Positions 1 through 8,435 are shown, numbered from the stretch's first letter. The stretch is DNA of 13,385 bases from an uncultured Lachnospiraceae bacterium (GCA_902766845.1 CACXFD010000144.1:1-13385), one strand, 5' to 3'. Translations and numbers: made by a program. The notes: generated by a model not told the origin, from the letters alone.

Positions 1-4
1 ATAT

Positions 5-76
5 TCCTCGATAGCTCAATGGTAGAGCACTCGGCTGTTAACCGAGTTGTTGTAGGTTCGAGCCCTACTCGGGGAG
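5..76 (+). tRNA. tRNA-Asn (anticodon GTT)
   Basis: A full cloverleaf can be drawn. The acceptor arm pairs 5-11 with 69-75 (one T-G wobble) and G76 is the discriminator. The anticodon stem pairs 30-34 with 42-46 around a 7-nt loop with GTT at 37-39. The T stem pairs 52-56 with 64-68 around a TTCGAGC loop. No 3' CCA is encoded, so the CCA-adding enzyme must supply it. The gene starts at the window edge, so its promoter and any earlier genes of the cluster lie outside. Confidence 0.97.
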
Positions 77-146
77 CGCCGGATGCACCGTGAGTGCCTC
101 TGTATGCATCGCGCGTCGCGGCACCGCCGCAGCGCCTACATGATCA

Positions 147-218
147 GGCCCCATGGTCAAGCGGTTAAGACACCGCCCTTTCACGGCGGTAACATGGGTT
201 CAAATCCCGTTGGGGTCA
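147..218 (+). tRNA. tRNA-Glu (anticodon TTC)
   Basis: Acceptor 147-153 pairs with 211-217, with discriminator A218. Anticodon stem 173-177 pairs with 185-189, with TTC at 180-182. T stem 194-198 pairs with 206-210 around a TTCAAAT loop. No CCA is encoded. A 70-nt spacer separates it from tRNA-Asn, with no promoter or gene that I can support in it, so co-transcription is likely. Confidence 0.97.
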
Positions 219-224
219 CTTTCA

Positions 225-295
225 GGCGACATCGCCAAGCGGTAAGGCAAAGGTCTGCAAAACCTTCATCGCCGGTTCGATTCCGGCTGTCGCCT
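225..295 (+). tRNA. tRNA-Cys (anticodon GCA)
   Basis: Acceptor 225-231 pairs with 288-294. The discriminator is T295, the U73 identity base of tRNA-Cys. Anticodon stem 250-254 pairs with 262-266, with GCA at 257-259. T stem 271-275 pairs with 283-287. No CCA is encoded. It lies 6 nt after tRNA-Glu and a terminator follows directly, so it is the last gene of the tRNA operon. Confidence 0.97.
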
Positions 296-299
296 CTCC

Positions 300-332
300 A
301 AGGAAGTCAGCATGGGCTGGCTTCCTTTTTTT
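300..332 (+). terminator. Intrinsic terminator of the tRNA operon
   Basis: AAGGAAG-T-CAGC (300-311) pairs with GCTG-G-CTTCCTT (316-327) around a 4-nt loop, with one internal T-G wobble. A run of T residues extends to 332. It lies 5 nt after tRNA-Cys. Confidence 0.93.
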
Positions 333-550
333 GTACTCTCTTTTTATATCAGGAGACGATTTGTTCAAGATCTCGTCTTTGAACATGCCAATATTAGATC
401 ATAAAATGATTTTTGGGATCCGGCGGGTCAGGCACGGGCATACCGGTCCCGGGCCGGAGCGGGCCGATGCGCTGCAAGCCGCCGGGGGCGCGGCGCGGAC
501 GACGATCGACGCCTTTGTATGACCGGACGCCGCCGGCCGCACGGGCGGTT
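333..550. other. Spacer between the tRNA operon and hup, no gene seen
   Basis: No reading frame here has a ribosome binding site or recognisable product. The first 80 bases are AT-rich and hold small inverted repeats: 354-359 with 373-378, the overlapping 363-370 with 376-384, and ATCAT/ATGAT at 398-410 followed by TTTT. Bases 416-550 are very GC-rich with no structure I can name. The part from 551 on is the hup promoter region, listed separately. Confidence 0.6.
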
Positions 551-599
551 CGGAAAAAAGCCGGAAAATCGCGAAAAACCGCCAAAAATCGGCCCGAAA
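551..599 (+). promoter_or_regulatory. Phased A-tracts upstream of the hup promoter
   Basis: Five A-runs lie at 554-559, 565-568, 574-578, 584-588 and 597-599. Their centres are about 10, 10, 10 and 12 bp apart, close to one helical turn, and GC-rich bases separate them. A-tracts in helical phase are known to bend DNA, and A-rich DNA just upstream of a -35 box can act as an UP element. Both roles are inferred here. The last tract ends 4 bp before the -35 box. Confidence 0.6.
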
Positions 600-603
600 C
601 ACC

Positions 604-632
604 TTGACAAAACACAGGGAAAAGGTTATAAA
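604..632 (+). promoter_or_regulatory. Sigma-A-type promoter of hup
   Basis: The -35 box TTGACA (604-609) matches consensus fully. The spacer is exactly 17 bp and the -10 box is TATAAA (627-632, 5 of 6). This is the best promoter match in the window, as expected for an abundant protein. Transcription would start near 639, giving a leader of about 55 nt. Confidence 0.88.
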
Positions 633-694
633 CATGTATGGCTGTTGTTCCGGACGGAACACAGCGATCATTACTTTATCAGGAGGATCAGATC

Positions 695-988
695 ATGAAC
701 AAGACTGAATTAGTCGCAGCGATCGCCGAGAAGGCTGAACTGTCCAAGAAAGATGCTGAGAAGGCCGTCAAGGCTTTTGTCGAAGTCGTTTCCTCTACCA
801 TGGCGAGCGGCGAGAAGGTCCAGGTCGTTGGTTTTGGTACGTTTGAAGTTTCTGAGAGAGCCGCTCGCACCGGCCGCAACCCCAGAACGAATAAGCCCAT
901 GAAGATCAAGGCGTCCAAGGCTCCGAAGTTCAAGGCCGGCAAGGCTCTGAAGGAGCAGGTCAACAAGAAGGTCTCCAAGAAGAAATAA
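695..988 (+). CDS. hup: HU family nucleoid DNA-binding protein
   Basis: HU is a small basic dimer that binds and bends DNA without strong sequence preference and compacts the nucleoid. The protein has 97 residues. The N-terminal helical part begins MNKTELVAAIAEK. The VGFGTFEV segment and the arm sequence RAARTGRNP follow, as is typical of the HU/IHF family, which usually has about 90 residues. The extra C-terminal residues form a lysine-rich tail (KKVSKKK). I chose this ATG because AGGAGG (681-686) lies 8 nt upstream. An in-frame ATG at 638 lacks such a site and would add 19 residues atypical of HU. The gene has its own promoter and terminator, so it is probably monocistronic and highly expressed. 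HU is more certain than IHF, which is not expected in Firmicutes. Confidence 0.96.
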   Translation: MNKTELVAAIAEKAELSKKDAEKAVKAFVEVVSSTMASGEKVQVVGFGTFEVSERAARTGRNPRTNKPMKIKASKAPKFKAGKALKEQVNKKVSKKK

Positions 989-1009
989 GTCTGAATGAGA
1001 CAGATGCTG

Positions 1010-1039
1010 CAGGGGTGCCGTACGGCACCCCTGTTTTTT
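1010..1039 (+). terminator. Intrinsic terminator of hup
   Basis: Perfect 11-bp arms, CAGGGGTGCCG (1010-1020) and CGGCACCCCTG (1023-1033), are followed by six T residues (1034-1039). It starts 22 nt after the hup stop codon. Confidence 0.95.
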
Positions 1040-1108
1040 ACCGCGGCACGGTCCCGGCCGGGGTAAAGCAGGGCATTCGCCGCCTACGCGGCAGGGAAGG
1101 GAAGAAGC

Positions 1109-1348
1109 ATGAGACTCGATAAATATCTGAAAGTGTCGCGGCTGATCAAGCGCCGCACGGTCGCGAACGAGGCCTGTGACGCGGGCCGCGTCAGCGTGAA
1201 CGGGAAAGTGGCCAAAGCCTCTCAGGAGGTCAAGGCCGGTGACGTGCTCGAGATCCGCTTCGGCGATAAATCGGTCCGCGCAGAGATCCTGAGCGTGCAG
1301 GAGGTCGTGCGCAAGGAATCGGCCGCGGAGCTGTTCAAGTATCTGTGA
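1109..1348 (+). CDS. rqcP: S4-domain RNA-binding protein, RqcP/YabO type
   Basis: This is a 79-residue protein that is essentially one S4 RNA-binding domain (MRLDKYLKVSRLIKRR at the N terminus, then a segment with GRVSVNGK). This small stand-alone S4 protein next to hup and divIC genes is YabO of Bacillus, named RqcP. RqcP works with RqcH on stalled 50S subunits, where it helps add C-terminal alanine tails to truncated nascent chains. The heat-shock protein Hsp15 is a related alternative, but size and neighbours favour RqcP. The purine-rich GGGAAGGGAAG just upstream serves as ribosome binding site. I see no clear promoter in the 70 bases after the hup terminator. The stop codon TGA (1346-1348) lies inside the first unit of a tandem repeat that fills the following spacer. 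Confidence 0.9.
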   Translation: MRLDKYLKVSRLIKRRTVANEACDAGRVSVNGKVAKASQEVKAGDVLEIRFGDKSVRAEILSVQEVVRKESAAELFKYL

Positions 1349-1517
1349 CGGCTCCTGCCTGACAGGGACGGCTGCCGCCTCGGTCTGTGACGGCTCCTGC
1401 CTGACAGGACGCTTGGCGCCGCTTCGGTCTGTGACGGCTCCTGCCTGACAGGACGCTTGGCGCCGCTTCGGTCTGTGACGGCTCCTGCCTGACAGGGACG
1501 GCTGCCGCCGCTTCGGT
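1343..1517 (+). repeat. Tandem repeat of four 42-45 bp units
   Basis: Units lie at 1343-1384, 1385-1428, 1429-1472 and 1473-1517. All begin CTGTGACGGCTCCTGCCTGA and end in CGGT. The two middle units are identical over 44 bp. The outer two share a different 3' half containing GGGACGGCTGCCGCC. Unit lengths differ and are not all multiples of three, and every unit carries TGA, so the array is unlikely to be coding. Each unit can form a short CCTG/CAGG hairpin. The array begins 6 bases before the end of rqcP, so the gene's stop codon is part of the first unit. A 7-bp GC hairpin (1505-1511 with 1520-1526) closes it, without a T-run. Confidence 0.9.
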
Positions 1518-1563
1518 CCGCGGCGGTCTCCGCCCGGCGATGGCGGACGCGATGAAAAAAAGA

Positions 1564-1592
1564 TTGAAATGCGCGGAAAAATGCGCTACACT
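1564..1592 (+). promoter_or_regulatory. Sigma-A-type promoter of the divIC-like gene
   Basis: TTGAAA (1564-1569), 17 bp, TACACT (1587-1592). The bases GCTACACTATA around the -10 box are the same as in the gpmA promoter at 8436-8464. The leader would be about 25 nt. Confidence 0.75.
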
Positions 1593-1624
1593 ATATCATA
1601 AGCTGGGAGAGGAGGCATACCGCT

Positions 1625-1933
1625 TTGACTAAGACGAGACGGAACCGCATGCGGAAGATACGCAGCCGCCTGGGAATCTATGCGATCGCGGCGGTGGCGC
1701 TCCTTCTGGTGCTGGTCCTTGGGATCCAGACGCTGAAGATGAAGCAGATGGAGAAGTCGTATCAGGATCAGCAGGCCCGGCTGGAACGCGAGATCGCTCA
1801 GGAAGAAGCCAAAAAACTGACCCTGGAAGATCAGCGGATCTATACCCAGACCAAGCAGTATATCGAGGAGCAGGCCCGTCTGAAGTTCGGACTGGTCATG
1901 CCGGACGAGATCCTGCTGAAGGGAACAGAGTAA
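1625..1933 (+). CDS. divIC: Septum formation initiator family protein (DivIC/FtsB-like)
   Basis: This is a 102-residue bitopic membrane protein of the divisome. DivIC/FtsB proteins pair with FtsL and help FtsQ/DivIB to activate septal peptidoglycan synthesis. A short basic cytoplasmic tail (residues 1-15) is followed by one hydrophobic segment (about 17-35). A Q/E/K-rich coiled coil comes next (about 38-75), then the conserved end with YIEEQARLKFGLVMPDE, which matches the family. The start is TTG: AGGAGG (1610-1615) lies 9 nt upstream, and the nearest ATG (1649) has no such site and would remove the basic tail. It has its own promoter and terminator. Family membership is firm. The exact ortholog name follows from position in the hup-rqcP-tilS cluster. 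Confidence 0.88.
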   Translation: MTKTRRNRMRKIRSRLGIYAIAAVALLLVLVLGIQTLKMKQMEKSYQDQQARLEREIAQEEAKKLTLEDQRIYTQTKQYIEEQARLKFGLVMPDEILLKGTE

Positions 1934-1953
1934 GAGCAGGCCAGACAGTTCAG

Positions 1954-1983
1954 GCAGCCCCGGTGATCCGGGGCTGCTTTTTT
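1954..1983 (+). terminator. Intrinsic terminator after the divIC-like gene
   Basis: Perfect 10-bp arms GCAGCCCCGG (1954-1963) and CCGGGGCTGC (1968-1977) enclose a TGAT loop, followed by T6 (1978-1983). Confidence 0.95.
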
Positions 1984-1988
1984 GCAGC

Positions 1989-2050
1989 TTTTCGGCGGAA
2001 TAGGTTTTCGGCGGAATAGGTTTTCGACGGAATGGGTTTTTGACGGAACG
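1989..2050 (+). repeat. Tandem 16-bp repeat ahead of tilS
   Basis: Units start at 1989, 2005, 2021 and 2037, with consensus TTTTCGGCGGAATAGG. The first two are identical, the third differs at 2 positions, and the fourth is divergent and cut short (14 bases). The array fills the space between the divIC terminator and the tilS ribosome binding site. I cannot find a convincing promoter in it: the TTGACG at 2040 has no -10 box at proper distance. Confidence 0.85.
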
Positions 2051-2071
2051 ACTATTCGAAGGGGGCCGGTC

Positions 2072-3406
2072 GTGAGAGAAGAACTGACGGCACGCGTCAA
2101 ACAGTATATGATCGAGCAGGGGATGGTGCGCTCCGGTGAGCGTGTTCTGCTGGCCCTGTCCGGCGGGGGCGATTCAGTCTGCCTGGTGCAGATCCTGTCG
2201 GCCCTGGCCGGCGAGATGGGGTATTCCCTGTTTGCGTTTCATGTCCACCACGGGATTCGCGGCGCCTCGGCGGATGCCGACGAGGCCTTCTGCGAAGCCT
2301 TCTGCCGGGAGAGGGGGATCCCTTTCCGCAGCGAACACGTGGATGTTCCGGGCGAGGCGGCCCGCTGCGGGACCGGGATCGAAGAGACGGCGCGGACCCT
2401 TCGGTACCGTGCGCTCGAAGCCGAGGCGGAGCGTATCGGTGCGCAGAGGATCGCGGCCGCGCATCATCTGGACGATCAGGCCGAGACCGTGCTCCTGCAG
2501 CTTGTGCGGGGGAGCGGGCTGTCCGGCCTGGCGGCGATGCGGCCGGTCACCGGGCGGATCATCCGGCCGCTTCTGGCCGTGCAGAAAGAGGAGATCCTTT
2601 CTTTCCTGCGGGAAGCGGGGCTTGCCTGGCGGGAGGATGAGACCAACGAGGATCTGTCGCTGGCCCGCAACCGCGTGCGCCTGGCCGTGATGCCGGAACT
2701 GAAAGCGGTCAACGCGCAGGCCGCGCGCCATCTGGCACAGGCCGCGGAAACGGCCGCCGAAGCGGCCGACTGGCTCGCGCAGGAGGCGGAAGCGTTCCTG
2801 GCACGGGAAGGTGTGCCGGTCCCGGTCTCGGCGCTCCGGGAAGCGCCGGCCGCGCTGCGGCGCGAGGTCCTGCGGCGCATGGCCCCGGAACATGGGAAGG
2901 ACCTTGCGCGCGCCCATATACTGGCGGCGGAAAAGCTGCTGGACCAGCCGGTCGGACGGCGGATCGATCTGCCGGGCGGCGCCGTTTTCGTGCGGGAATA
3001 TGAGACGCTTCGGTGCTGCCGCGGGACGGATCCGGACACGGTCCCGGCCGGCCGCATCGTCTGGGAAAGGCGTCCCTACCACGGGGAAAAGTTTCCCGAA
3101 AAGCGCTATACGAAATGGATGGATTATGATAGAATAGGTGCGGACATCGCTGTCCGGACGCGCCGCCGCGGGGACTGGTTCCTGCTGGCGGACGGGAGCC
3201 GGAAGAGCGTGAGCCGGTATATGATCGATGAAAAGATCCCTGCGCGGGATCGGGACCGCATCCTGCTGGTGACGGCCGGGAGCCATGTGCTCTGGATCGT
3301 CGGGCACCGCATGTGCGACGGGGTGAAGATCGGCCCGGATACGCGCGAGATCCTGGTCTGCAGGCTGCGGGAGGCAGAAGATGAGCAATCAGAAAGAAAC
3401 CATTAA
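2072..3406 (+). CDS. tilS: tRNA(Ile)-lysidine synthase
   Basis: TilS uses ATP and lysine to change the wobble C of tRNA-Ile (CAU) to lysidine, so that it reads AUA and accepts isoleucine. The protein has 444 residues from this start. The N-terminal PP-loop ATPase domain shows VLLALSGGGDS, with the SGGxDS signature at residues 30-35. HHLDDQAETVLL and the LARNRVRLAVMPEL segment follow, both typical of TilS. The C-terminal half matches the usual TilS tail domains in length. I chose GTG 2072 because the G-rich GAAGGGGG lies just upstream. The frame stays open back to a TTG at 1982, but that would translate the terminator T-run and the 16-bp repeats. The last 26 bases overlap hpt. Confidence 0.94.
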   Translation: MREELTARVKQYMIEQGMVRSGERVLLALSGGGDSVCLVQILSALAGEMGYSLFAFHVHHGIRGASADADEAFCEAFCRERGIPFRSEHVDVPGEAARCGTGIEETARTLRYRALEAEAERIGAQRIAAAHHLDDQAETVLLQLVRGSGLSGLAAMRPVTGRIIRPLLAVQKEEILSFLREAGLAWREDETNEDLSLARNRVRLAVMPELKAVNAQAARHLAQAAETAAEAADWLAQEAEAFLAREGVPVPVSALREAPAALRREVLRRMAPEHGKDLARAHILAAEKLLDQPVGRRIDLPGGAVFVREYETLRCCRGTDPDTVPAGRIVWERRPYHGEKFPEKRYTKWMDYDRIGADIAVRTRRRGDWFLLADGSRKSVSRYMIDEKIPARDRDRILLVTAGSHVLWIVGHRMCDGVKIGPDTREILVCRLREAEDEQSERNH

Positions 3407-3931
3407 GGTCCTGCTTTCGGAGCAGGAGGTCGATCAGCGGATTCGCGAGGTCGCGGAAAAGATCAGTGCGGATTACGCGGGCAAAAGCGTCCATCTGATC
3501 TGCATCCTGAAGGGCGGCGCATTCTTTACCGTGGAACTGGCCAAGCGCCTGACCGTGCCGGTCTCGCTCGATTTCATGAGCGTCTCGAGCTACGGGAGCG
3601 ATACGAAGTCCAGCGGGATCGTGCGGATCATCAAGGACCTGGACGAGCCGCTGCAGGGCAAAGACGTCCTGATCGTGGAGGACATCATCGACTCGGGCCG
3701 CACCCTGTATTATCTGATCGACGTGCTCAAGAAGCGCGAGCCCAACAGCATTCGGCTGTGCACGCTGCTGGACAAGCCGTCCCGGCGCGTCAAGGACGTC
3801 AAGGTGGATTACACCTGCTTTGACATCCCGGACCGGTTCGTGGTGGGCTACGGACTGGATTATGACCAGAAATACCGCAACCTGCCGTTCATCGGGGTCG
3901 TGGAATTCGAAGAAGGTCAGGAGGAAACGGA

Positions 3932-3935
<4 letters not shown>
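3381..3935 (+). CDS. hpt: Hypoxanthine phosphoribosyltransferase
   Basis: HPRT salvages hypoxanthine (often also guanine) with PRPP to give IMP or GMP in the cytoplasm. The protein has 184 residues, a normal length. It shows HLICILKGGAFF near residues 38-49, and the PRPP-binding loop VEDIIDSGRT at 99-108 with acidic E100 and D101. DYTCFDIPDRFVVGYGLDYD follows, the usual C-terminal purine-site region. The ATG lies inside the end of tilS (26-bp overlap) and its stop overlaps the ftsH start. Translation of the three genes is therefore probably coupled. tilS-hpt-ftsH is a classic Firmicutes order. Confidence 0.96.
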
Positions 3936-5749
<1,814 letters not shown>

Positions 5750-5844
5750 TCGGGGGAAACAGAAAAAGCGGTAAGGTTTTTGGTCAGGATGCATAAGCGC
5801 ACAAGAGACTGTTCCGGCACGTTGCACAAAAACAAAAGCAACTA

Positions 5845-5888
5845 TTTGTGAAGTTTGTGAAGCGTTTTGCGGAGACCCGTGCTATACT
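5845..5888 (+). promoter_or_regulatory. Extended -10 promoter with a 9-bp direct repeat
   Basis: TATACT (5883-5888) is preceded by TG-C (5880-5882), an extended -10 element. I see no good -35 box at 16-18 bp. Instead two adjacent copies of TTTGTGAAG (5845-5853 and 5854-5862) occupy that region, which may be a site for a regulator. Transcription would start near 5895 and read toward the terminator at 5952 and then the GH13 gene. Confidence 0.6.
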
Positions 5889-5951
5889 ATGCATCGTAAA
5901 CCCCCAATACCTTATCATTTGTTACACCCCTAAATGAAATACCTTCTCCAG

Positions 5952-5982
5952 AAAAAGGGCGCCCCTGTGGGACGTCCTTTTT
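5952..5982. terminator. Intrinsic terminator, probably bidirectional
   Basis: The arms AAAAAGGGCGCCCC (5952-5965) and GGGACGTCCTTTTT (5969-5982) pair at 13 of 14 positions (one C-A mismatch, one G-T wobble) around a 3-nt loop. The A-run on one side and T-run on the other suit both strands. It may end the ftsH transcript. Because it also lies about 60 nt after the TATACT promoter, it could act as an attenuator for the GH13 gene. Confidence 0.85.
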
Positions 5983-6015
5983 CCGTATGTACGAAGAAAC
6001 TGCCGGAAGGCGCGG

Positions 6016-6100
6016 GCCGGCCGGCAGCAGGAGAGAAGCGGCCGGGGGAAGTAAGCCGGCCGGCAGCAGGAGAGAAGCGGCCGGAGGAGTGAGCCGGCCG
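6016..6100 (+). repeat. Tandem 38-39 bp repeat in the GH13 leader
   Basis: Two units (6016-6054 and 6055-6092) share an identical first 30 bases starting GCCGGCCGGCAGCAGGAGAG. A third unit stops after 8 bases (6093-6100). The repeats are very GC-rich and lie between the terminator hairpin and the ribosome binding site of the GH13 gene. The whole ftsH-GH13 spacer (5750-6130) holds the promoter, terminator and this repeat, and no other gene. Confidence 0.85.
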
Positions 6101-6130
6101 CATGCCAGAATGCCAGAACGGGAGAGATCT

Positions 6131-8401
6131 ATGTACGATACCGACGAAACGCGCCGCAGCCTGTTTGCGGATTCCGTGTTTTCCGACGAGACCGACCAGT
6201 GCCGCACGCGAATCACGGACGGCCCGGACGGCGTTGCCGCGGTGCGGCTGCGCCTGCCGGCCGGGGAAGACGCGCAGGCGGTCCTGGTGCTCCTGCCGAT
6301 CGACCCGTACCGGGAAGAGATGGCGGAGAGCGGGGCGGAGCCTTCCGGGGAAGACGCTTCGGAGGCCGTGGAGCCTTGCGGGGGAGCCGCATCGAATGCT
6401 GCGGAGCCTTCCGGGGAAAGCGTACCGGAGGCCGGAACGCGGCCGGATCCGGCCGGTCTGTCTTCCGGTGTGTGGGATCCGGTCCGGATCCCGATGCATC
6501 CGTCCCGTCCCGAGGGACGGTTCCTCTGGGTGGAGGCTGCGGTCCCGCTGTCCGTAAAGCGGATCTATTACCGGTTCGAGGTCGAGAGCTGCGGCAGCGT
6601 CTGGACGTATGACCGGCGCGGCCTGACGGACGGCCGCGTCGAGACCGAAGCCTTTTCGGTCCCGTTCGTGCTCTCCCCGGTACGCCGCGCGCCGGCGTGG
6701 GCGGAGGGCGCGGTCATGTATCAGATCTTTGTGGACCGCTTCCGCAACGGGGATCCGGGCAACGACGTCGTGACCGGTGAATTCCGGTACGAGGAAGGAC
6801 AGTTCGTGGAACGGGCGCCGTGGGACAGCCCGGTCCGCAATCCCGACGTCAACCGCTTTTACGGCGGAGACCTGGCCGGCGTGATCGAGAAGCTCGGGTA
6901 CCTGCAGGACCTCGGCGTGGACTGCCTCTATCTGAATCCGATCTTCGTATCCCCGTCCAACCACAAATACGACAGTCAGGATTACGAGCACGTGGATCCG
7001 CATTTCGGACGGATCGTGAACGACGGCACCGAGGAGATGTTCGAGCAGGCGGAGAGCCTGTCCGGCGGGAACCGGCTGTACCGGCAGCGTACGACGGATC
7101 CGGCCAACCTTGCGGCCAGCGACGAGATGCTCGTGAAGCTGATCGAAGAGGCGCACCGGCGCGGGATCCGCGTGATCCTGGACGGGGTGTTCAATCACTG
7201 CGGATCGTTCCATAAATGGATGGACCGGGAGGGGCTGTACAGGCCGGAGCCGAACGAAGCGGCAGAGAGCCCGGAAGGCGCGTATCACAGTGCGGACAGC
7301 CCGTACCGCGACTATTTCCGGTTCGAGCGCGACGAATGGCCTGAAAATGACAGCTACGAGGGCTGGTGGGGCTATCGGACGCTTCCGAAGCTGAATTACG
7401 AGGGCTCGAAGCAGCTGCAGGAGGAGATCCTGCGCATCGGCGAAAAATGGGTCTCCGCGCCCTACGGTGCGGACGGATGGCGGCTGGACGTGGCCGCGGA
7501 CCTCGGGCATGACGCGGCGTTCAACCACCGCTTCTGGAAGAAGTTCCGCGAGCGCGTGCGCGCCGCGAACCCCGACGCCATCGTCCTGGCGGAACACTAC
7601 GGCAACCCGCGTCCCTGGCTGACCGGGGGCGAGTGGGATACCGTGATGAATTACGACGCGTTCATGGAGCCGGTCAGCGACTTTCTGACCGGCATGGAAA
7701 AGCATTCCGATCAGATGCGCCCGGAGCGGATCGGGGACGCAGACCGGTTTTTTGACAGTCTGCGCCGGAACAGTGACCGACTGGGCGAGGATTCGCTGCT
7801 CTGCGCGATGAACGAACTGTCCAACCATGACCACTCCCGCTTCCTGACGCGGACGAACGGGCGCGTGCAGCGCCTGCACGACGGGGCGCCGTGGGAGGCG
7901 GAGCAGGGCGTGGACCGGGCCGTGTTCCGGCTGGCCGTGCTGCTGCAGTTCACGCTGCCGGGAGCGCCGACGATCTACTACGGGGACGAGGCCGGCCTGT
8001 GCGGGTTCACCGATCCCGATTCGCGCCGTCCGTTCCCTTGGGGCCATGAGGACTGGGAGATGGTGGACTATCACCGGAACCTGGCGCAGCTGCACCGCGG
8101 ATCGCACGCGCTGCGCCGCGGATCGACGATGATCCTGGCGGCCGGCCGCGGAATCGCGGTCTTCGGACGGATGGACGCTTCGGAAGCCTGGATCACGGCC
8201 GTGAACCGCAGCGAGGAGGAACAGCTCGTGTCGATCCCGGCATGGCGGCTCGGCGGGGCGGACGGATCGGTCTACGAACGCGTACTGCGGACCGACCGGA
8301 CCGGCTACAGCATCGGACGGGCCCGGATCGTCTGCGCCCACGGACAGCTCGAGACCGTGATGGCGCCCAAGAGCGGGATCCTGCTGCGGCGGATGTCGTA
8401 A
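6131..8401 (+). CDS. GH13 alpha-glucan hydrolase (neopullulanase/cyclomaltodextrinase-like)
   Basis: This alpha-amylase-superfamily enzyme has 756 residues. It has no signal peptide, so it probably cleaves imported maltodextrins or internal glucan in the cytoplasm. The first 190 residues look like the beta-sandwich domain of neopullulanase-type enzymes. The barrel follows with the four GH13 regions: DGVFNH (351-356); GWRLDVA with nucleophile D453; VLAEHYG with acid/base E488; and LSNHDH with D567. NRFYGGDL and KYDSQDY also fit. The N-terminal domain is interrupted by a low-complexity stretch of about 45 residues carrying three 11-residue repeats. I chose this ATG because GGGAG lies 6 nt upstream. 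An in-frame ATG at 5987 directly follows the terminator, has no binding site and would translate the repeats. Exact substrate and subfamily cannot be fixed from sequence reading alone. Confidence 0.9.
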   Translation: MYDTDETRRSLFADSVFSDETDQCRTRITDGPDGVAAVRLRLPAGEDAQAVLVLLPIDPYREEMAESGAEPSGEDASEAVEPCGGAASNAAEPSGESVPEAGTRPDPAGLSSGVWDPVRIPMHPSRPEGRFLWVEAAVPLSVKRIYYRFEVESCGSVWTYDRRGLTDGRVETEAFSVPFVLSPVRRAPAWAEGAVMYQIFVDRFRNGDPGNDVVTGEFRYEEGQFVERAPWDSPVRNPDVNRFYGGDLAGVIEKLGYLQDLGVDCLYLNPIFVSPSNHKYDSQDYEHVDPHFGRIVNDGTEEMFEQAESLSGGNRLYRQRTTDPANLAASDEMLVKLIEEAHRRGIRVILDGVFNHCGSFHKWMDREGLYRPEPNEAAESPEGAYHSADSPYRDYFRFERDEWPENDSYEGWWGYRTLPKLNYEGSKQLQEEILRIGEKWVSAPYGADGWRLDVAADLGHDAAFNHRFWKKFRERVRAANPDAIVLAEHYGNPRPWLTGGEWDTVMNYDAFMEPVSDFLTGMEKHSDQMRPERIGDADRFFDSLRRNSDRLGEDSLLCAMNELSNHDHSRFLTRTNGRVQRLHDGAPWEAEQGVDRAVFRLAVLLQFTLPGAPTIYYGDEAGLCGFTDPDSRRPFPWGHEDWEMVDYHRNLAQLHRGSHALRRGSTMILAAGRGIAVFGRMDASEAWITAVNRSEEEQLVSIPAWRLGGADGSVYERVLRTDRTGYSIGRARIVCAHGQLETVMAPKSGILLRRMS
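6335..6433 (+). repeat. Coding tandem repeat, three 33-bp units
   Basis: GCGGAGCCTTCCGGGGAA occurs at 6335-6352 and again at 6401-6418. A diverged copy (GTGGAGCCTTGCGGGGGA) starts at 6368. The spacing is exactly 33 bp, so the frame is kept. Each unit encodes 11 residues around a core EPSGE, EPCGG or EPSGE. The repeat lies in the N-terminal domain of the GH13 protein. Confidence 0.85.
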
Positions 8402-8420
8402 GCGCCGGAGAGGCCGGCGC
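8402..8420 (+). other. GC hairpin after the GH13 gene
   Basis: GCGCCGG (8402-8408) pairs perfectly with CCGGCGC (8414-8420) around 5 nt, one base after the stop codon. No T-run follows, so it is not a standard intrinsic terminator. It may stabilise the 3' end of the mRNA. No better terminator exists before the gpmA promoter. Confidence 0.5.
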
Positions 8421-8435
8421 GGCCGCGCAAATGCC

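Noticed and set aside
5..295. Integration site of a mobile element at the tRNA genes
   Set aside because: tRNAs are common attachment sites, but there is no integrase, no duplicated tRNA 3' end, and the following genes are core genes.
83..382. Open frame of 99 codons across the tRNA cluster
   Set aside because: It runs through tRNA-Glu, tRNA-Cys and the terminator, which fully explain the sequence.
1343..1517. CRISPR-like array
   Set aside because: The units abut directly with no unique spacers, and no cas genes are present.
5889..5933. Possible 14-codon leader peptide (MHRKPPIPYHLLHP) before the GH13 terminator
   Set aside because: Its ATG touches the -10 box and lies before the predicted transcription start, and it has no ribosome binding site.
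5987..6130. Longer N terminus for the GH13 protein
   Set aside because: The frame is open, but it would translate the 39-bp repeats, starts right behind a terminator, and has no binding site. The ATG at 6131 does have one.
5750..6130. Riboswitch in the GH13 leader
   Set aside because: Only about 57 nt separate the predicted start site from the terminator, and no alternative antiterminator stem or known riboswitch core is visible.
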